Source of the DNA: Okapia johnstoni
Lineage: Eukaryota; Chordata; Mammalia; Artiodactyla; Giraffidae
Length of the DNA: 64,000 bases
Assembly: GCA_024291935.2 (NCBI GenBank)
Contig: CM044312.1
Location: forward strand, 1,346,501 to 1,410,500
Reading direction: 5' to 3'
Positions 21,241 through 33,221 of this stretch are shown piece by piece. The translations under genes were made by a program, and so were the position numbers. Numbering within the stretch: position 1 is the stretch's first letter; each line of letters begins with the position of its first letter. Under the pieces are notes generated by a model that was not told the DNA's origin, did not search any database, and saw only the letters and a list, made by a program, of their open reading frames with translations.

Positions 21241-21453
21241 AAAAATTTAGGTCTCTACCTCCAGTCTGCTGGATGGCTCTTTTTGTATAAGGAGCATATG
21301 CAGCAAACTCTGGATTCAGTCTTCAACACGCTGACGTCATGATGACATGACGTCATAGATGAGGATTTAAACTCTCTAATACCCCTTCCCACCAGCTTCC
21401 CCAGACAGATGCATCACAAGTTCATATTACATCTACATTTAGTGTTTTCATCA

Positions 21454-22040
21454 TTCAGTTCAGTTCAGTTCAGTAGCTCAGTCGTGTCTGACTCTTTGCG
21501 ACCCCATGAACCACAGCACACCAGGCCTCCCTGTCCATCACCAACTCTCGGAGTCTACCCAAACCCATGTCCATCGAGTCAGTGATGCCATCCAGCCATC
21601 TCATCCTCTGTCGTCCCCTTCTCCTCCTGCCCCCAATCTTTCCCAGCATCAGGGTCTTTTCCAATGAGTCAACTCTTCGCATGAGGTGGCCAGAATATTG
21701 GAGTTTCAGCTTCAACATCAGTCCTTCCAATGAACACCCAGGACTGATCTCCTTTAGGATGGACTGGCTGGATCTTCTTGCAGTCCAAGGGACTCTCAAG
21801 AGTCTTCTCCAACACCACAGTTCAAAAGCATCAATTCTTCGGCGCTCAGCTTTCTTCACCATCCAACTCTCACGTCCACACATGACCACTGGAAAAACCA
21901 TAGCCTCGACTGGATGGAACTTTGTTGGCAAAGTAATGTCTCTGCTTTTAAATATGTTATCTAGGTTGGTCATAACCTTCCTTCCAAGGAGTAAGCGTCT
22001 TTCAATTTCATGGGTGCAGTCACCATCTGCAGTGATTTTG
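21454..22040 (-). mobile_element. BovB LINE 3' end with intact C-terminal frame
   Basis: The minus strand is open for about 190 codons from the [13 protein letters not shown] position to the protein's end without stops. This is one of the least decayed fragments in the window. The plus strand starts with the reversed tail (cagttcagttcagttcag). Confidence 0.92.
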
Positions 22041-22084
22041 GATGTAAATATTTGTCTCTGCCGACCCAAAGCTCCATGCTAGCG

Positions 22085-22240
22085 GGCGATGTCCAACGGA
22101 AGTTCCTGCGGTGATGAAAATGTTTTACATCTGAGCTGCCTAACTCCAGACATACGTGGAGATGAGCTTTTGTGACTAATGCAGCTAAGGATCTGAATTT
22201 TGTTTCATTCTCATTAATTGCAATTTCAATAACCACTCCC
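22085..22240. mobile_element. hAT-Charlie-type DNA transposon remnant (tentative)
   Basis: gatgtccaacggaagttcct, gatgaaaatgttttacatct and ggatctgaattttgtttcat resemble the ends of a common MER hAT element. It is old and diverged. Confidence 0.45.
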
Positions 22241-22962
22241 GTCTCAGGATTGTCATTTTGGCAGCACAATGAATCTGTACTATGATTAAATTTCCTTTCT
22301 TGTGTAACTTCTTTCCTAAGTTAATAACTGTCTTCATTGTTATGCATTCCTTTCTCTGCACTGTGTGCTCACCTCCCAGGGCTGTAGAATATGTGCCCCA
22401 TCGTCCCCAGTGAGCTGTCGATGTGGGTCCCCATCAGCCATGCCATTTCTCTGGCTCACCCGTCACTGGGTGGGGCGCATCTGCCAGTAGCATGCTAAGG
22501 AAGAACACGAGACAGGTAGACTTCGTGAGGTCCTCAGTGTCTGTGAATTCCCTTTCCACACTCGCGCCGGACTAACATTTTGGCTGCATATAGGACGCTG
22601 GATTCCACAGCGTCTTTGAGGATGTGTGGAGGCTCTGACCTTGATCCTTTGCACAGAACTTTGGGATTCTTTTCTCTCTGGAATCGTTTAGCATCTCACC
22701 CTTCATATTTTGAACTTCACACCATGTGAGACTTTTTACATTCATGATTCTGGGGCATGGAAAGGGCCCCTTTCAGTCTCAAAATGTGCATGTTTCAGTT
22801 CTGGGAAACTTCCTTCACTATTCCTTTGCATAGTCCCTCCGTGCCTTTCCCTACTTTGTCTTCCTGAGACAGTCAGAGTTCGAGATCAGGCTCCCACGTG
22901 CCCCTCTGGTCTCGCTAGCCTCTCTGAGCATCCCTTGGTCTGCAGACTCTCTGGGCGAATTC
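22241..22962. other. No gene; possibly an old antisense LINE remnant
   Basis: The pyrimidine-rich plus strand, including gttctgggaaacttccttca, has the flavour of an ancient reversed LINE, but I cannot assign a family. Confidence 0.3.
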
Positions 22963-23020
22963 TTCCAACTTTTATCTGCTTGTTCATTACTATCTTTCCT
23001 GTTCTCTGACTTTTATTTAT

Positions 23021-23188
23021 TGGAGCTTTCCTGGCGGCTCAGATGGTAAAAGAATCTGCCTGTGATGTGGGAGACCCAGGTTCAATCCCCAGGTTGGGAA
23101 GATCCCCCGGAGAAGGGAATGGCTACCCACTCCAGTATTCTTGCCTGGAGAATCCCATGGACAGGGGCTACAGTCCTGGGGTGAAGTC
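23021..23188 (+). mobile_element. Bov-tA SINE, 3' truncated, inside a 58-bp direct repeat
   Basis: The sense head is present (cggctcagatggtaaaagaa, ggttcaatccccag). The element ends near ggctacagtcctgggg without the usual agagtcggacacgac. The sequences at 22963-23020 and 23189-23246 are direct repeats of each other. Confidence 0.85.
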
Positions 23189-23246
23189 CTTCAATTTTTA
23201 TCTGCTTGTTTATTATTCTCTTTCCTGTTCTCTGACTTTTATTTAT

Positions 23247-24247
23247 AGTTTTCCTGTGCCTTAAAGCTGCAGCACTTTCTCCTGTTGGTCTGAAGAGCCC
23301 ATCGGTTGTTGGTAATTTTCTTCCACTCCTTGCGATGGTCTCTGCTTCTTCTGAGGTCCTTTTATCATCTCGCTTGTTTTTATCTCTTCCTGTCATGTTG
23401 GAAGCGTCCCATAATGTTCTCAGTTGTCCATTCAACTGATTACAACACCAAAAAGAAAACCTCTTGGAAGTTCTGTGAGTGGAGAGAAGACGGCTCATCA
23501 AAGGCGGGCTTGTCTCATGGAAAACGCTTCCATATTTGGTGGCATTTGTGCTTTGATTGGAAACCTCGAAGGTCAACAACGACATATCCTGCTCCAGACA
23601 GCTCAGCGTCTCCAGGGCAGGATGCCTGGGGCCCTGCCCCAAGGCTGCCCCAGGGTGCAGAGCGGGACTCCTCCTGGAGCTGGGGGCGGGGAGGCCTGTG
23701 GGCTGGCCCTGACTGCCGCCCCGGGGGCAGAATCTCCCTTCCTCCTTCCTATGCCTGGTTAGCAGTCTGGAGTCTGCCTGTTCAGTCTCTCCAAATAATA
23801 CAACTCTAACCCCCTGGAGGGAGTAGCTGCCTGACTGTGGGGCTGGGTAGTCCTCGTACAGAACTGGGGTCCCCGGGACGACTCCCTGTCCGCCTTCCCC
23901 GTGTATTCCCTCCTTCCCTCCCTCCGGCCCTGGGGTTGGCCAACAGCAAGGTCTACAGTATTCTGAGTGGAAGAGTGCATTGGATGCGAATCTTCCTAGA
24001 CTACTGCTAGGGAGGAAGGGCTCCTCTCAAAGACAGGAGTTGGCAAAGTGAAACTTTGCCAGCTGCTTTCAAGAGAGCCTCAGAAATCCTGATTAGTTGG
24101 TGTGAGGTGAGGGGATGAGGGCTGGTGGGCAAACCAGGCCAGTGGGTCAGCATCAGTGTAAAAGTCTCCTGCAGAGTGAAGGAAACCACCAGTGCAATGA
24201 AATGGCAACCTCCAGCCTGGGAGTAAAACATGCCAACCACATAGCTG
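23247..24247. other. Unique sequence, no feature recognised
   Basis: Moderately GC-rich. Open frames at 23306-23809 lack recognisable motifs and overlap each other in different frames, as expected by chance. Confidence 0.45.
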
Positions 24248-24487
24248 ATGAGGGGTTGTTGTTGTTCAGTCGCTCAGTCGCGTCCGACTCTTTGCGACCC
24301 CACGGACCGCAGCGCGCCAGGCTGCCCTGTCCTTCCCCACCTCCCGGAGCTTGCTCCAACTCACGTCCACGGAGTCGGTGATGCCACCCCACCGTCTCAC
24401 CCTCTGTCTCCCCCTTCTCCTCCTGCCCTCAATCTTTCCCAGCATCAGGGTCTTTTCCAGTGAGTCAGCTCCTTCCATCAGGTGGCC
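24248..24487 (-). mobile_element. BovB LINE 3' end
   Basis: The plus strand begins gttgttgttgttcagtcgct and runs to gagtcagctccttccatcag. It keeps more CpG than its relatives (gcgtccgactctttgcgac, ccacggaccgcagcgcgcca). Confidence 0.9.
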
Positions 24488-25182
24488 TCTCCAAAGTCCA
24501 CAAGGAACCCGTACAGCTCAATAACAACAAATAAATAACCAGGCTGAACCAGAGACACAAGACCTGAATAGACATTTTTCTAAAGAAGGCATAGAGATGG
24601 CCAACAAATACATAAAAAGATGTTCAACATCGCTAAACATCAGGGAAATGCAAATCAAAACCACAATGAGACATCACCTCACACCTGCCAGAATGGCTAT
24701 TACCAAAAAAAGCAAAAGACTGTGAATGTTTGCAAGGATGTGAAGAAAAGGGAGCCCTTGTACACTGTTGGACCATCAGCTGGTACAGCCGTGATGGAAG
24801 ACAGTGTGGAGGTTCCTCAGAAAATTGAAAATGGAACTGCTGTGCAATTCAGCAAATCCCGCTTCTGGGTATTTGCCCAGAGGATTTAAAATCAGAATCT
24901 CAAGGAGACACCTGACCAAGGCCACTGCAGCATCCTTTGTGATGGCAAGACATGGAAGAAACCCAATGTCCTTCTCTGGTGAGTGGATAAAGCTGATGCG
25001 GTAAATGTCACCATACAACCCTAGCCAGCCTCAAAAAAGAAAGAAATCCTCTCACTTGCAACGGCATGGACAGAGCTGGAGGACATTATGCTAAAACACA
25101 AAACAAAACCAGACCAGATCTAGTCTCAGAAGGACAGGTATTGCATGATCTCACTTAGATTTGGAATCTAAAATAGTCAAAC
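24488..25182 (+). mobile_element. L1 3' region, left part
   Basis: tagacatttttctaaagaag, aaaagatgttcaacatcgct, gaatggctattaccaaaaaa and tgatctcacttagatttgga in order: L1 3' UTR. It continues after the SINE at 25183-25300 to about 25540 (gagagtggcacggcgagtg, gtgtcagttacacgagac). Confidence 0.85.
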
Positions 25183-25300
25183 TGAGGACCTCCCTAGCCA
25201 CCCAGTGGTTAAGACGCCACGCTTCCGACACAGGGGACACAGGTTCGAACCCTGGTCGGGGAACTAAGATATGTCTGGCGAGGCCAAACAGTAAAATGAA
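25183..25300 (+). mobile_element. tRNA-derived SINE (short CHR type) nested in L1
   Basis: Sense head with A box near cccagtggttaagacgcc and B box ggttcgaaccctggtc, ending gaggccaaacagtaaaatg. AGTCAAA flanks it on both sides and L1 sequence resumes after it. Confidence 0.8.
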
Positions 25301-25629
25301 ACAGTCAAAGTCAGAGAAGCAGAGAGTGGCACGGCGAGTGCCCGGGGCTGGGGGCTGGGCTTGGAGAGGTGGTTGTCGAGGGGTCCCAGTGTCAGTTACA
25401 CGAGACAGACAGGATGTGGAGGCCCAAGGCCCGACCACGCGACTCCAGGAAAGTGTGCTCTGCACGCCTGAAATCCCCAGGGAGGCTGCTGGATCCCAAC
25501 ACGACAGTTCCCACGGTGACTGTGGGAGGAGGCGGGCAGATGGACTTTTCACGACGTGTACGAAGGTCACAACACTCGTGAGGCCCTGCAGCTGGGTCTT
25601 CAGCCCAGCCTACTGTTTTTACATCGGGA

Positions 25630-26800
25630 AGTATCTGCAGGGGCCCTGAGATCCAGTCAGACCGGCAAAGGCGCTAAGGTAACTCCGGGCGAAGGGACGA
25701 CAAATATCCAACGCGCCAATGATACGCAGAGGTGCCTATGTCACGTGGCTAATAGGTTCCTGAAGATTTCAGAAGAACACATGCATCCTGAAGGAAGAGG
25801 AAGACATCTAAACTGTTGTTGCTGGCAAGCCCTGCGTCTTCCTGAGCTACATGCCGAAGTCACTGACCCTAAAAAGAAATTCATTTTCAAAAATTATTTT
25901 TAAAAGCCGCAAGCTCTTCCAGGAGTCTCAAAGCATAAATCATGTCTTTCATGAAAACCCATAAAATATACTCAGGCTGTCCGATGAAATGAAGCCAGGA
26001 CAGACCCAACCTTTACAGTTTCTTGGTCTGTGCCGGGCCCAGGCAGAAGGCCACCGCCGGGGGTCTCTGCCTCCGGACAAGCAATTCATAAACCATAACG
26101 AGAACTGCTTGGAGCTTTTCACTCCAGAAATTGCCAGCCGGACACGTTGCAACAAGCCCCTGCTCTCTGGGATGGGAACACGGCTGCTGCTAAAGCGATT
26201 TTAAACTCATTTCTTTTTTGGACGCTGCTCAGAATTTTTCAGACCTATTTTAGAACAACTTGAACAGGATTTTGTCACCGAAGCAGCACATTTGGAGATT
26301 TTTTTCATAGTATCTTGGTGAGGAGCAGCCCAGCCTCGCGTGGGCGCTGCTCTCGCGTCCCCAGTGGGTGGCACGTTACAGGCAATAAATCAGGCGAGCG
26401 GCGACGGTCGACGTGTACAATAGCTGTCCATCGGTTGTGCCTGACAGGGCTCTAAGCCCGAGCTTGTGAAACCCTGGAAACTTCCCAAGGAATTCAGAGC
26501 CTTAAAACACAAGTTGGGGGAAAAAAACCCTCAAGATGAAAATACGTTTTTAACTCTCTTTGACTTAAAGTATGAACATCAGATTACCTGGTCTGCTGTG
26601 AGGATAAATACATTGGAAGGGTATTTTGAAATGAAAATAAAAAGTCTAGAATTTCAAAATCCAAAAGCAGAGACTGTCGCACCTAGGCTGCCGAAATGGC
26701 TCAGTTATTTTGAATATGTGATGGGTTGTTCACGCATTGGGCAACTCAGACTGGCTTGCTTCTTGCTTCAGACAGTCTTAGGGTAATAACTGAGTAAACT
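25630..26800. promoter_or_regulatory. Repeat-free block, candidate conserved noncoding DNA
   Basis: About 1.2 kb with no transposon I can name, between an L1 and a SINE in an otherwise repeat-dense zone. It mixes AT-rich runs (aaattcattttcaaaaatta, tatgaacatcagattacctg) with CpGs kept at 26330-26420 (gcgagcggcgacggtcgacg), which neutral ruminant DNA usually loses. No open frame has family similarity. Enhancer function is inference. Confidence 0.3.
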
Positions 26801-26944
26801 GCAGAGGTCAGCTGGGGCCTCCTGGGGACCTTGATGCTGTGGCAACAGGCTGAACAAGCCCAAGCAAGAGGGCCAGCTGATGCTCTGGCCCTGAGCATCG
26901 AGGTGGTCACTTCCCAGAGATTCTGGGAAGACCATAATTTTTAA

Positions 26945-27160
26945 AAAAATGTTATGTGTTTATGCACATATTTACTTACTTCTGGCTATTCTGGGTCTTT
27001 CCTGCGGGAGCAGGCTTCTCATGGCGGAGGCTGTCTGTGGAGTACAGGCTCTGGGCGCGTGGGCTCGGTGGCGCTGGGATCTTCTCGGACCAGGGATCGA
27101 ACCCGTGTCCCCTGCTTGGCAGGCAGACTCCCGACCGCTGGACAGCCAGGGGAGTCCTGG
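26945..27160 (-). mobile_element. CHR-type SINE
   Basis: Antisense body and head: gcttctcatggcggaggctg, tggcgctgggatcttctcgg, accagggatcgaacccgtgt. Confidence 0.8.
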
Positions 27161-27164
27161 GCAG

Positions 27165-27600
27165 AACTTCTTGGTTCTATTAAACTTTGCTCTTACGAAG
27201 CAAGGCAGGCTTATGGTTCCCATTGTAGGAGGTGACCAGGTCACACTGCGTTCCCTTCCGTGGCGGCCTGATGGAAGAGCACAGACTCAGATACTTACAA
27301 CAGCTGTGTGTTCTGGTTCCTTCTGCTACTTAGGGGAGCGTCGTTCTTCTCACCTTTCTGGCTTCTGGAGACAGTCACGCCAGACTCATGGCTCCTCCCA
27401 GCCACCACGCCCCCTCTCCTTCCCTAGCACATCTCCTCCTGGCTGCCTCTTACTAAGGACCCGCCCAGATAATCCAGGACAATCCCCCAAGTCAGTATCC
27501 TTAACACCATCACACCTGCAGAAGGTCCCTGTGCCCAGCAAGGTGAGGTGCCCAGAGGCTCTGGGGATTATACTGTGGACATCTCTGGGGTGTCACGAGC
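27165..27600 (-). mobile_element. MLT1-type MaLR LTR
   Basis: The plus strand has tcctcctggctgcctcttac, ccgcccagataatccaggac, ccttaacaccatcacacctg, aggctctggggattat and ctgtggacatctctgggg: the reversed MLT1 LTR. The left border is uncertain. Confidence 0.65.
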
Positions 27601-27639
27601 CCACCGGCCACGAGCGTGTTTCTTATTTAAAATACTTTT

Positions 27640-27735
27640 GCTTGGAGAGTTCCATGGACAGAGGAGCCTGGCAGGCTACAGTCCATGGGATGGCGAAGAG
27701 TCGGACACGACTCAGCTACTAATTTTCCCTTTCAC
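27640..27735 (+). mobile_element. Bov-tA SINE 3' fragment
   Basis: ttccatggacagaggagcct to gtcggacacgactcagctac; the tRNA head is missing. Confidence 0.85.
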
Positions 27736-29160
27736 ATTGAAGGAGGAGAAGCTTTTCTGAGAGGACCAGCGGCAGCATCGAGTGTTATCAGAGTGGAGGC
27801 GCTACCTCGTGACACCTAGGGCCAGCGGAGGGCAGCCTCTCAGCTCAGCGGGAGCCAGAGAGCGAGCCCAGCCACGACCCCTGGCGGGCGCATCACAGCA
27901 GGGTTTGTCCACAGGACTGGAAGGGTCTCTGCGACCAGGAACTGTGCCACTCAGCTGAGTTCCCTGAGCAGAACGTTGTTTGAGCGCCTGCTGTGAGCTG
28001 TGACTGAGGGGCAGCCCGTCCTGAGGATGTCGCTGTCTGGTTCAAGGACACGCAAGCACCTAGAAAGGCCAGCCTGGAGGAGAGGTGGGGCCGGGGGCAG
28101 GCACGGAAGAGACTGGCTCTCACTTGCCACTCGCCCTGCCCGTCACAGCCTCGGAGTGCCGTCCTCCCCCTGCCGTCTGTCCACCTCCGCGCTAGGCTCC
28201 AGACCTGGCTGCCCACCCGCCGGCTCCACGAGCGCCTTTCTGCCCCCGAACCCGTTGACAGTCCGGGACGCCCTCGGGACACCATCTCTCAGCCTCGGCC
28301 AGGGGCTGGCTCCCCTTCCCGTCCGCATACTGGCCACCACCTGCCAGTCCCCGCGAGGCCGCCGCCCCGGCCACTGGCTGTCCTCGCCTTTCTGGGCAAG
28401 TGGTCAGTGCGCCCGCATCATGTGTCTCCCTCCCCAGGTCTGGAGGAGCGCCAGGCACTGAGCTCTCAGGCAGCCCCTCTGTGTTCCCCGCTGTGGCCCA
28501 AAGCCTGTCGGCACCTGGGTGCCTTCTGTCCCTGTCGCCCACCTGGGGGGGGTGCCCTGCACTCCTGGTCTCGGGGTGGGGGGCTTGTCAGCCCTGGGCC
28601 CAGCCCATCCGTCCAGGTGGCCTCCCCCGAGAGAGGGCCAGTGCCAGGGCCTGAGGATGCCACTCCCAGCTGTTCCAACTCTCCTCCCACTAGAGGAGGA
28701 AGGGTCATCTGCACCCGGAGGTGCCCACCCGGCTAGGGGGGGCCCTGGGGGGGCCAGGCCCTCGGCCCAGAGTTCCTCCTCCGACAGACCCGCCTGGCCC
28801 GTGGGAAGCCCATCTTTCCTCCTCTCCCAGCGGCCTCCCTGGGTCCATGTCAAAACTGATGAATCACAAAGCCTGCCACCTGAAACAGTCAGCAAACATG
28901 CCAAGCACCATATAAAAACTTCTATTGTAGAATAAATGTTCGTGGAGCGGGCACGAGGAGAAAACCAGCGTCTGCCCTGGCGGGAATGCGGACAGCTGGT
29001 CCGTGTTGAGCCTGCCACCCATACGTCTGGCTCCGGTCAGGTCCGATCCAGGTTCTGAAGACATAATTCATGGTCAGTTCCTTGCCTGTCTGGAGCGCAG
29101 TGTCTGACAACCCTGTATCAGTGTGCTTTGGGGCACAGATGCAGCCCTCCCCGTGTGGGA
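27736..29160. other. GC-rich unique sequence, no gene recognised
   Basis: Positions 28130-28400 are C-rich with some CpG kept but weaker than the UBE3C island. Many overlapping open frames on both strands are a GC-content effect. A decayed CpG island or an unannotated lncRNA start cannot be excluded. Confidence 0.4.
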
Positions 29161-29590
29161 TAAATCAAGATCCTTAATGAACAGGACAGGTGTGACTGCC
29201 AAGGCAGTGAATCAGCTTGTGCGTTACCTGTGGGATCAGGAGGCACAGTAGTTACAATTAATGGCTTTAATTTTAAATGCAAGGGCCTCTGTACCAAAGC
29301 GCTAAAGAAGTCCGCTTTGGCATTCTTATGACTCTTTAATTGTAATTGATGTACCTGGGAAAGATGTCAGCGGCCCGGGTTCCCACACAGGTGTGAGGCC
29401 CCCCCTAACGCCCCCCACCCCCAGCCTCGCTGGTGATCGCCGGTTATCAGCAACATGGTTTTGATGAAACCTAAATTTATTAGGGTTATTAAAAGTCATT
29501 AATTATTTGGCACCATCTAGATTTCATTTGCTTCATCCTTAATGAAAATTGACAGCTTTACATTTTTAGGTGTAAAAACTGGGATTGCAT
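29161..29590. promoter_or_regulatory. Candidate enhancer with repeated T-box and homeodomain motifs
   Basis: A repeat-free AT-rich block. AGGTGTGA (T-box half-site) occurs at 29188-29195 and 29389-29396, and AGGTGTAA at 29568-29575. Homeodomain cores include CAATTAAT near 29255, TAATTGTAATTGAT at 29338-29350 and CATTAATTATT at 29497-29507. The block would be upstream of UBE3C and, by synteny, within the MNX1 regulatory interval. Conservation is not tested. Confidence 0.4.
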
Positions 29591-31747
29591 TTTAAACGCT
29601 TCCGGTCCTGTACCAACGGCTGAGCCTCCCCTGTCTCTCCCCCCTTCCCATCCCCGACCTCTGCTCCCCGCTTCCCCCTCGCCCCCAAGTATTGATTTGT
29701 AGTGCTTTTCCTTTCAAACAAATGGGTCATTTGTCTTCGCCTGGGTTCCTTTTCACAGGCTCTTGGAAACCGCCCCTCAAACCCAAGGACAATGGTTTCA
29801 GTCCACAAGTGGGCTCCGAGGGCGTGAATCCAATCACCCCGCTGGGGAGGAGCCTTGGGTCTGGGGAGGACCCCTCGGCCTGGGGAGAAACCCTTGGTCT
29901 GAAAAGGAGCCTCGCCTCTCCGTCTGACACTCCTTCTCCTGCGTGAGTAACGGATCTGGGTGTGAAACAGCTTAGCTGGTGTCTGTGGAAGAAAAGGCAG
30001 CCATCTGTGGGGTCACATCTCACACTGGAGGCCGGGCCAGCCATCTGTCCCCGCGCCGGGGGGCTCCTGACTGCGAGCGCCGTGCCCCGGACAAGTGGCT
30101 CCGGCTGGGAAGCCGAGGGTGCAGGCTGAGCCTCCGAGCTAAGGTCTCCTGGGTTTTCTCCAGAGCCAGCAGGGCTGCCCCGCTGGGGGGTGGTGACGTC
30201 CAGGCTGTGACCTGCCGGAGGCAGGGTCCTTCATGGTGTCTCAGAGAGCAGGCGCCCCTGCTCTGAGAAGCCGGTTCCCAGAGGGAGGAGCAAGCAAGAG
30301 AAACAGAAATCTCGGCAGAGTTCCATCGTGCATGTTCCTCTTCTCGCTCTGGAACCGGAAAGCCACGTGCTGGAAGGGCAGATGTAGTCAACACCGTCCA
30401 CTGTTTATTGTCTCCTCTGCACGTGGGCAGGCAGAGTCGCAGGAGGGAGAAGGTGAAAGAGTGCTTTCAAGGAAAACAAAGTTCTCTGGTTGTCTTCGCA
30501 GAAAAAGGAGGAAGCAGTTATTTGCACCCTTCAGACAGAAGATGCCGACTCGGGGGGCAGAGTTCGCACCTGGACCCCCGCTGAGCCCAGGGCCGGGGCC
30601 GCCTCTCTGTCCCCTCCTTCCCCTCCCTCCCTCTGTCCCCGGCAACGCAAAGCCACCCCGAGGTCTGTGGTGCCCTTGGCTAGAGGGACAGGCCTGGAAT
30701 CCAGGCAGTGGTCTCTCCAAGGTCTTAGTTAAGGCACGAATGGGGTCACGCTGGATTCCACAGGACATGAGACTCCCCGACCCCGGCACTAGAGCAGTGG
30801 TCACTGGCCACTGTGGAGGGGCACCTCGGGTATTCCTGGACGCTGGGCAGCGTCTCGGGCCGGGGGGCAGCTGGAGTGTTGCATGGGAACCAGACAGCTG
30901 TGAACACCCTGTTGGAGGGCCCGCTCCCCTCGGCTCCTCCCACCACTTTCAAGAGCACGAGCTTCAGGAAACAACGCCCAGGGGAGCTGGGCTTGCGGGG
31001 GCGGGGAGCGCGGGCCCATCAGGGTCCCTGGCCAGGGGCAGCCGGCCACGTGTCCCCTCCCTCCCCTTCCCAGGGCTGCTGCTCTGACAGCTCCACGCTT
31101 CTCTGCACTCAGGCTCCGCCGTCGGCCTTGCTGAGGTTTTTTAATTTTGCATTTGGTTAGGACACTGCAGGTTAGGAGCCCACGCGTGCATGTTCGCTCC
31201 AAGAATGGCAGGGTTGTCGCAGACAGGGTGCAGCTGTGTCCCCCACTCTCTCGGCCTGGCTGCTGGCGTCTCCCCCCGATGGGGGCTGGGTCTGGAGGGG
31301 AGGCAACGAGGCTGATCTCACAGGCTCCATCCAGGAGGAGACCAGGCAGCAGAGAGACCACGACCTGGCCTTTCCCATCTGTAACGGGCAGGTGGGCACT
31401 GAGCCCTGAGCTCTGCTTCCCCCCGACAGGCTGACTCACAGCCCGGAGTCTGGGTCCTCTCAGCCCGCCCTTTATAGGGTCTGAAGGTGGAGAAGCAACA
31501 GTAAGTTCCCCTGAAGGCCCACGTAGTGCCAGCTACCAAACCAAGGGCCCGAAGAGAAACAGTGCAGGCGATCCAGAGGAGCTGGCCTCTGGCCACAGAC
31601 GCCTGTGTTCTGAAGTGTCCGGGGTCTGCTCCAGCCAGGCCCCACCTTCATCTTCTCACCCGGTGAGGTGAACACACAGCTACATCCATTACTACCTCAG
31701 CAAGGAGAGCGTAGATGCTGCAGGAAATTAAAGACCAGGCTCCTGAG
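29591..31747. other. GC-rich unique sequence, no gene recognised
   Basis: No transposon is named in this 2.1 kb, which is unusual for the window. Open frames such as 30233-31087 (284 codons) and 30801-31439 on the other strand overlap and are arginine/glycine/proline rich, as expected from base composition. The phrase tggggag with ccttggtct/ccttgggtct recurs loosely at 29841-29905. Confidence 0.4.
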
Positions 31748-32302
31748 CATTAAAAGATGCTTACTCCTTGGCAAGAAAGTTATGACCAACCTAGACAGTA
31801 TATTAAAAAGGAGAGACATTACTTTGCCAACAAAGGTCCGTCTAGTCAAGACTATGGTTTTTCCAGTGGTCATGTATGGATGTGAGAGTTGAACTATAAA
31901 GGAAGCTGTGCACTGAAGAATTGATGCTTTTGAACTGTGGTGTTGGAGAAGACTCTTGAGAGTCCCTTGGACTGCAAGGAGATCCAACCAGTCCATCCTA
32001 AAGGAGATCAGCCCTGAGTGTTCATTGGAGGGACTGATGCTGAAACTGAAACTCCAATACTTTGGCCACCTGATGCAAAGAGTTGATTCATTTGAAAAGA
32101 CTCTGATGCTGGGAAAGATTGAGGGCAGGAGGAGAAGGGGACGACAGAGGATAAGATGGTTGGATGGCATCACCAAGTCAATGGACATGAGTTTGAGTAA
32201 GCTGTGGGAGATGGTGATGGACAGGGAGGCCTGGTGTGCTCTAGTCCATGGGGTCACAAGGAGTCGGACACTACTGAGCTGCTGAACTGAACTGAACTGA
32301 AC
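31748..32302 (+). mobile_element. BovB LINE 3' end
   Basis: Sense copy from the KRCLLLGKKVMTNLDSILK position to the (CTGAA)n tail at 32283-32302. One in-frame stop replaces Trp after the YGCES position. The C-terminal part (31956-32285) is otherwise open. Confidence 0.92.
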
Positions 32303-32952
32303 CTGGGCATTACCAGGAATAGACATGCTTCTTTGTAAGCAGTGCAAAGATGAGCAGCCTCCTGGATATCAAGGGAAGAATCGAACTGAAAAGTTCCAGA
32401 GTATTCTGGGACGTTCTTCAGTCTTGTTTCACACTGGACCACAGAAGAACATCTCTGGGGGGGAGAGAGCTCAGGAGAGGACTTAACCCATGAAAATAAG
32501 GATCCAAACACTGCCCCCCATGGTCCCTGACACCAGCCAACACCCGACACGTGGGAGTGATGAGGAGAAACAGCCCCACTTCGCTTCCTCACCGCACCCA
32601 GGAACCACTCACAGTCATTGGAACAGGCTTGCAGAACGCAGGGGATTAACAAGCCCTGTCCTTGTGAAGCTACAGTCTCTGGGCAATTATGAGAATCCAG
32701 AATGATTTCCTTATCTGTAGCCACAGCTCAGATCTCCGGTCTATTCAACTCCATAAGTTTAGAAAGTATTTTATATACTTAGCAAAACCTTTCTCCCTGC
32801 AATTTAAGGTCCCTCTGGGAATTTGAAAAAAGAAGGAAAAGGCTAGCGCAATCTGCAAGTGCCATTTCTCCACTTATTCTCAGATATGTATATGTTTAAG
32901 CTACAGCAGCTTAAAAGACCCAAGAGAATTGGAATATAAACTTCAGTGAATC
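32303..32952. other. Unique sequence, no feature recognised
   Basis: No repeat or coding signal. Confidence 0.4.
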
Positions 32953-33080
32953 TCTGGTGTGCTCTAGAACCGTGCTCCGCAGCAAGATAAGCACCGCGGA
33001 GAGAAGCCCATGCACCGCGACTCAAGTAGCCCCACTCACAGCAGCAGCCAGACACACGTGAATAAACAAAATCTGAAAAA
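32953..33080 (+). mobile_element. CHR-type SINE 3' part
   Basis: gctctagaaccgtgctccgc, agaagcccatgcaccgcgac and agtagccccactcacagcag are the sense body of CHR, followed by an A-rich tail. Confidence 0.75.
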
Positions 33081-33221
33081 AGCCATAGGTTTCCACCTTA
33101 AAAAATTGTTTTAAAGTAACTTCCGGCTCCAAAATTTACTACAGACAGATAGTTGGTTAAATCCAGGCCACAGATGTGTTTTATTCGACCTCTAGTGTTT
33201 TATCACTCTCTTTCTTGAACC

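Noticed and set aside
21470..22069. Open reverse-transcriptase-like frame as a possible host gene
   Set aside because: It is the C-terminal part of BovB with the element's tail attached. No host gene context.
26949..27722. 257-codon plus-strand frame
   Set aside because: It runs through an antisense CHR SINE, an antisense MLT1 LTR and a Bov-tA fragment, so it is translated transposon sequence.
30233..31439. 284-codon plus-strand frame overlapping a 212-codon minus-strand frame
   Set aside because: Both are compositionally biased and mutually overlapping, with no recognisable family and no splice or promoter context.
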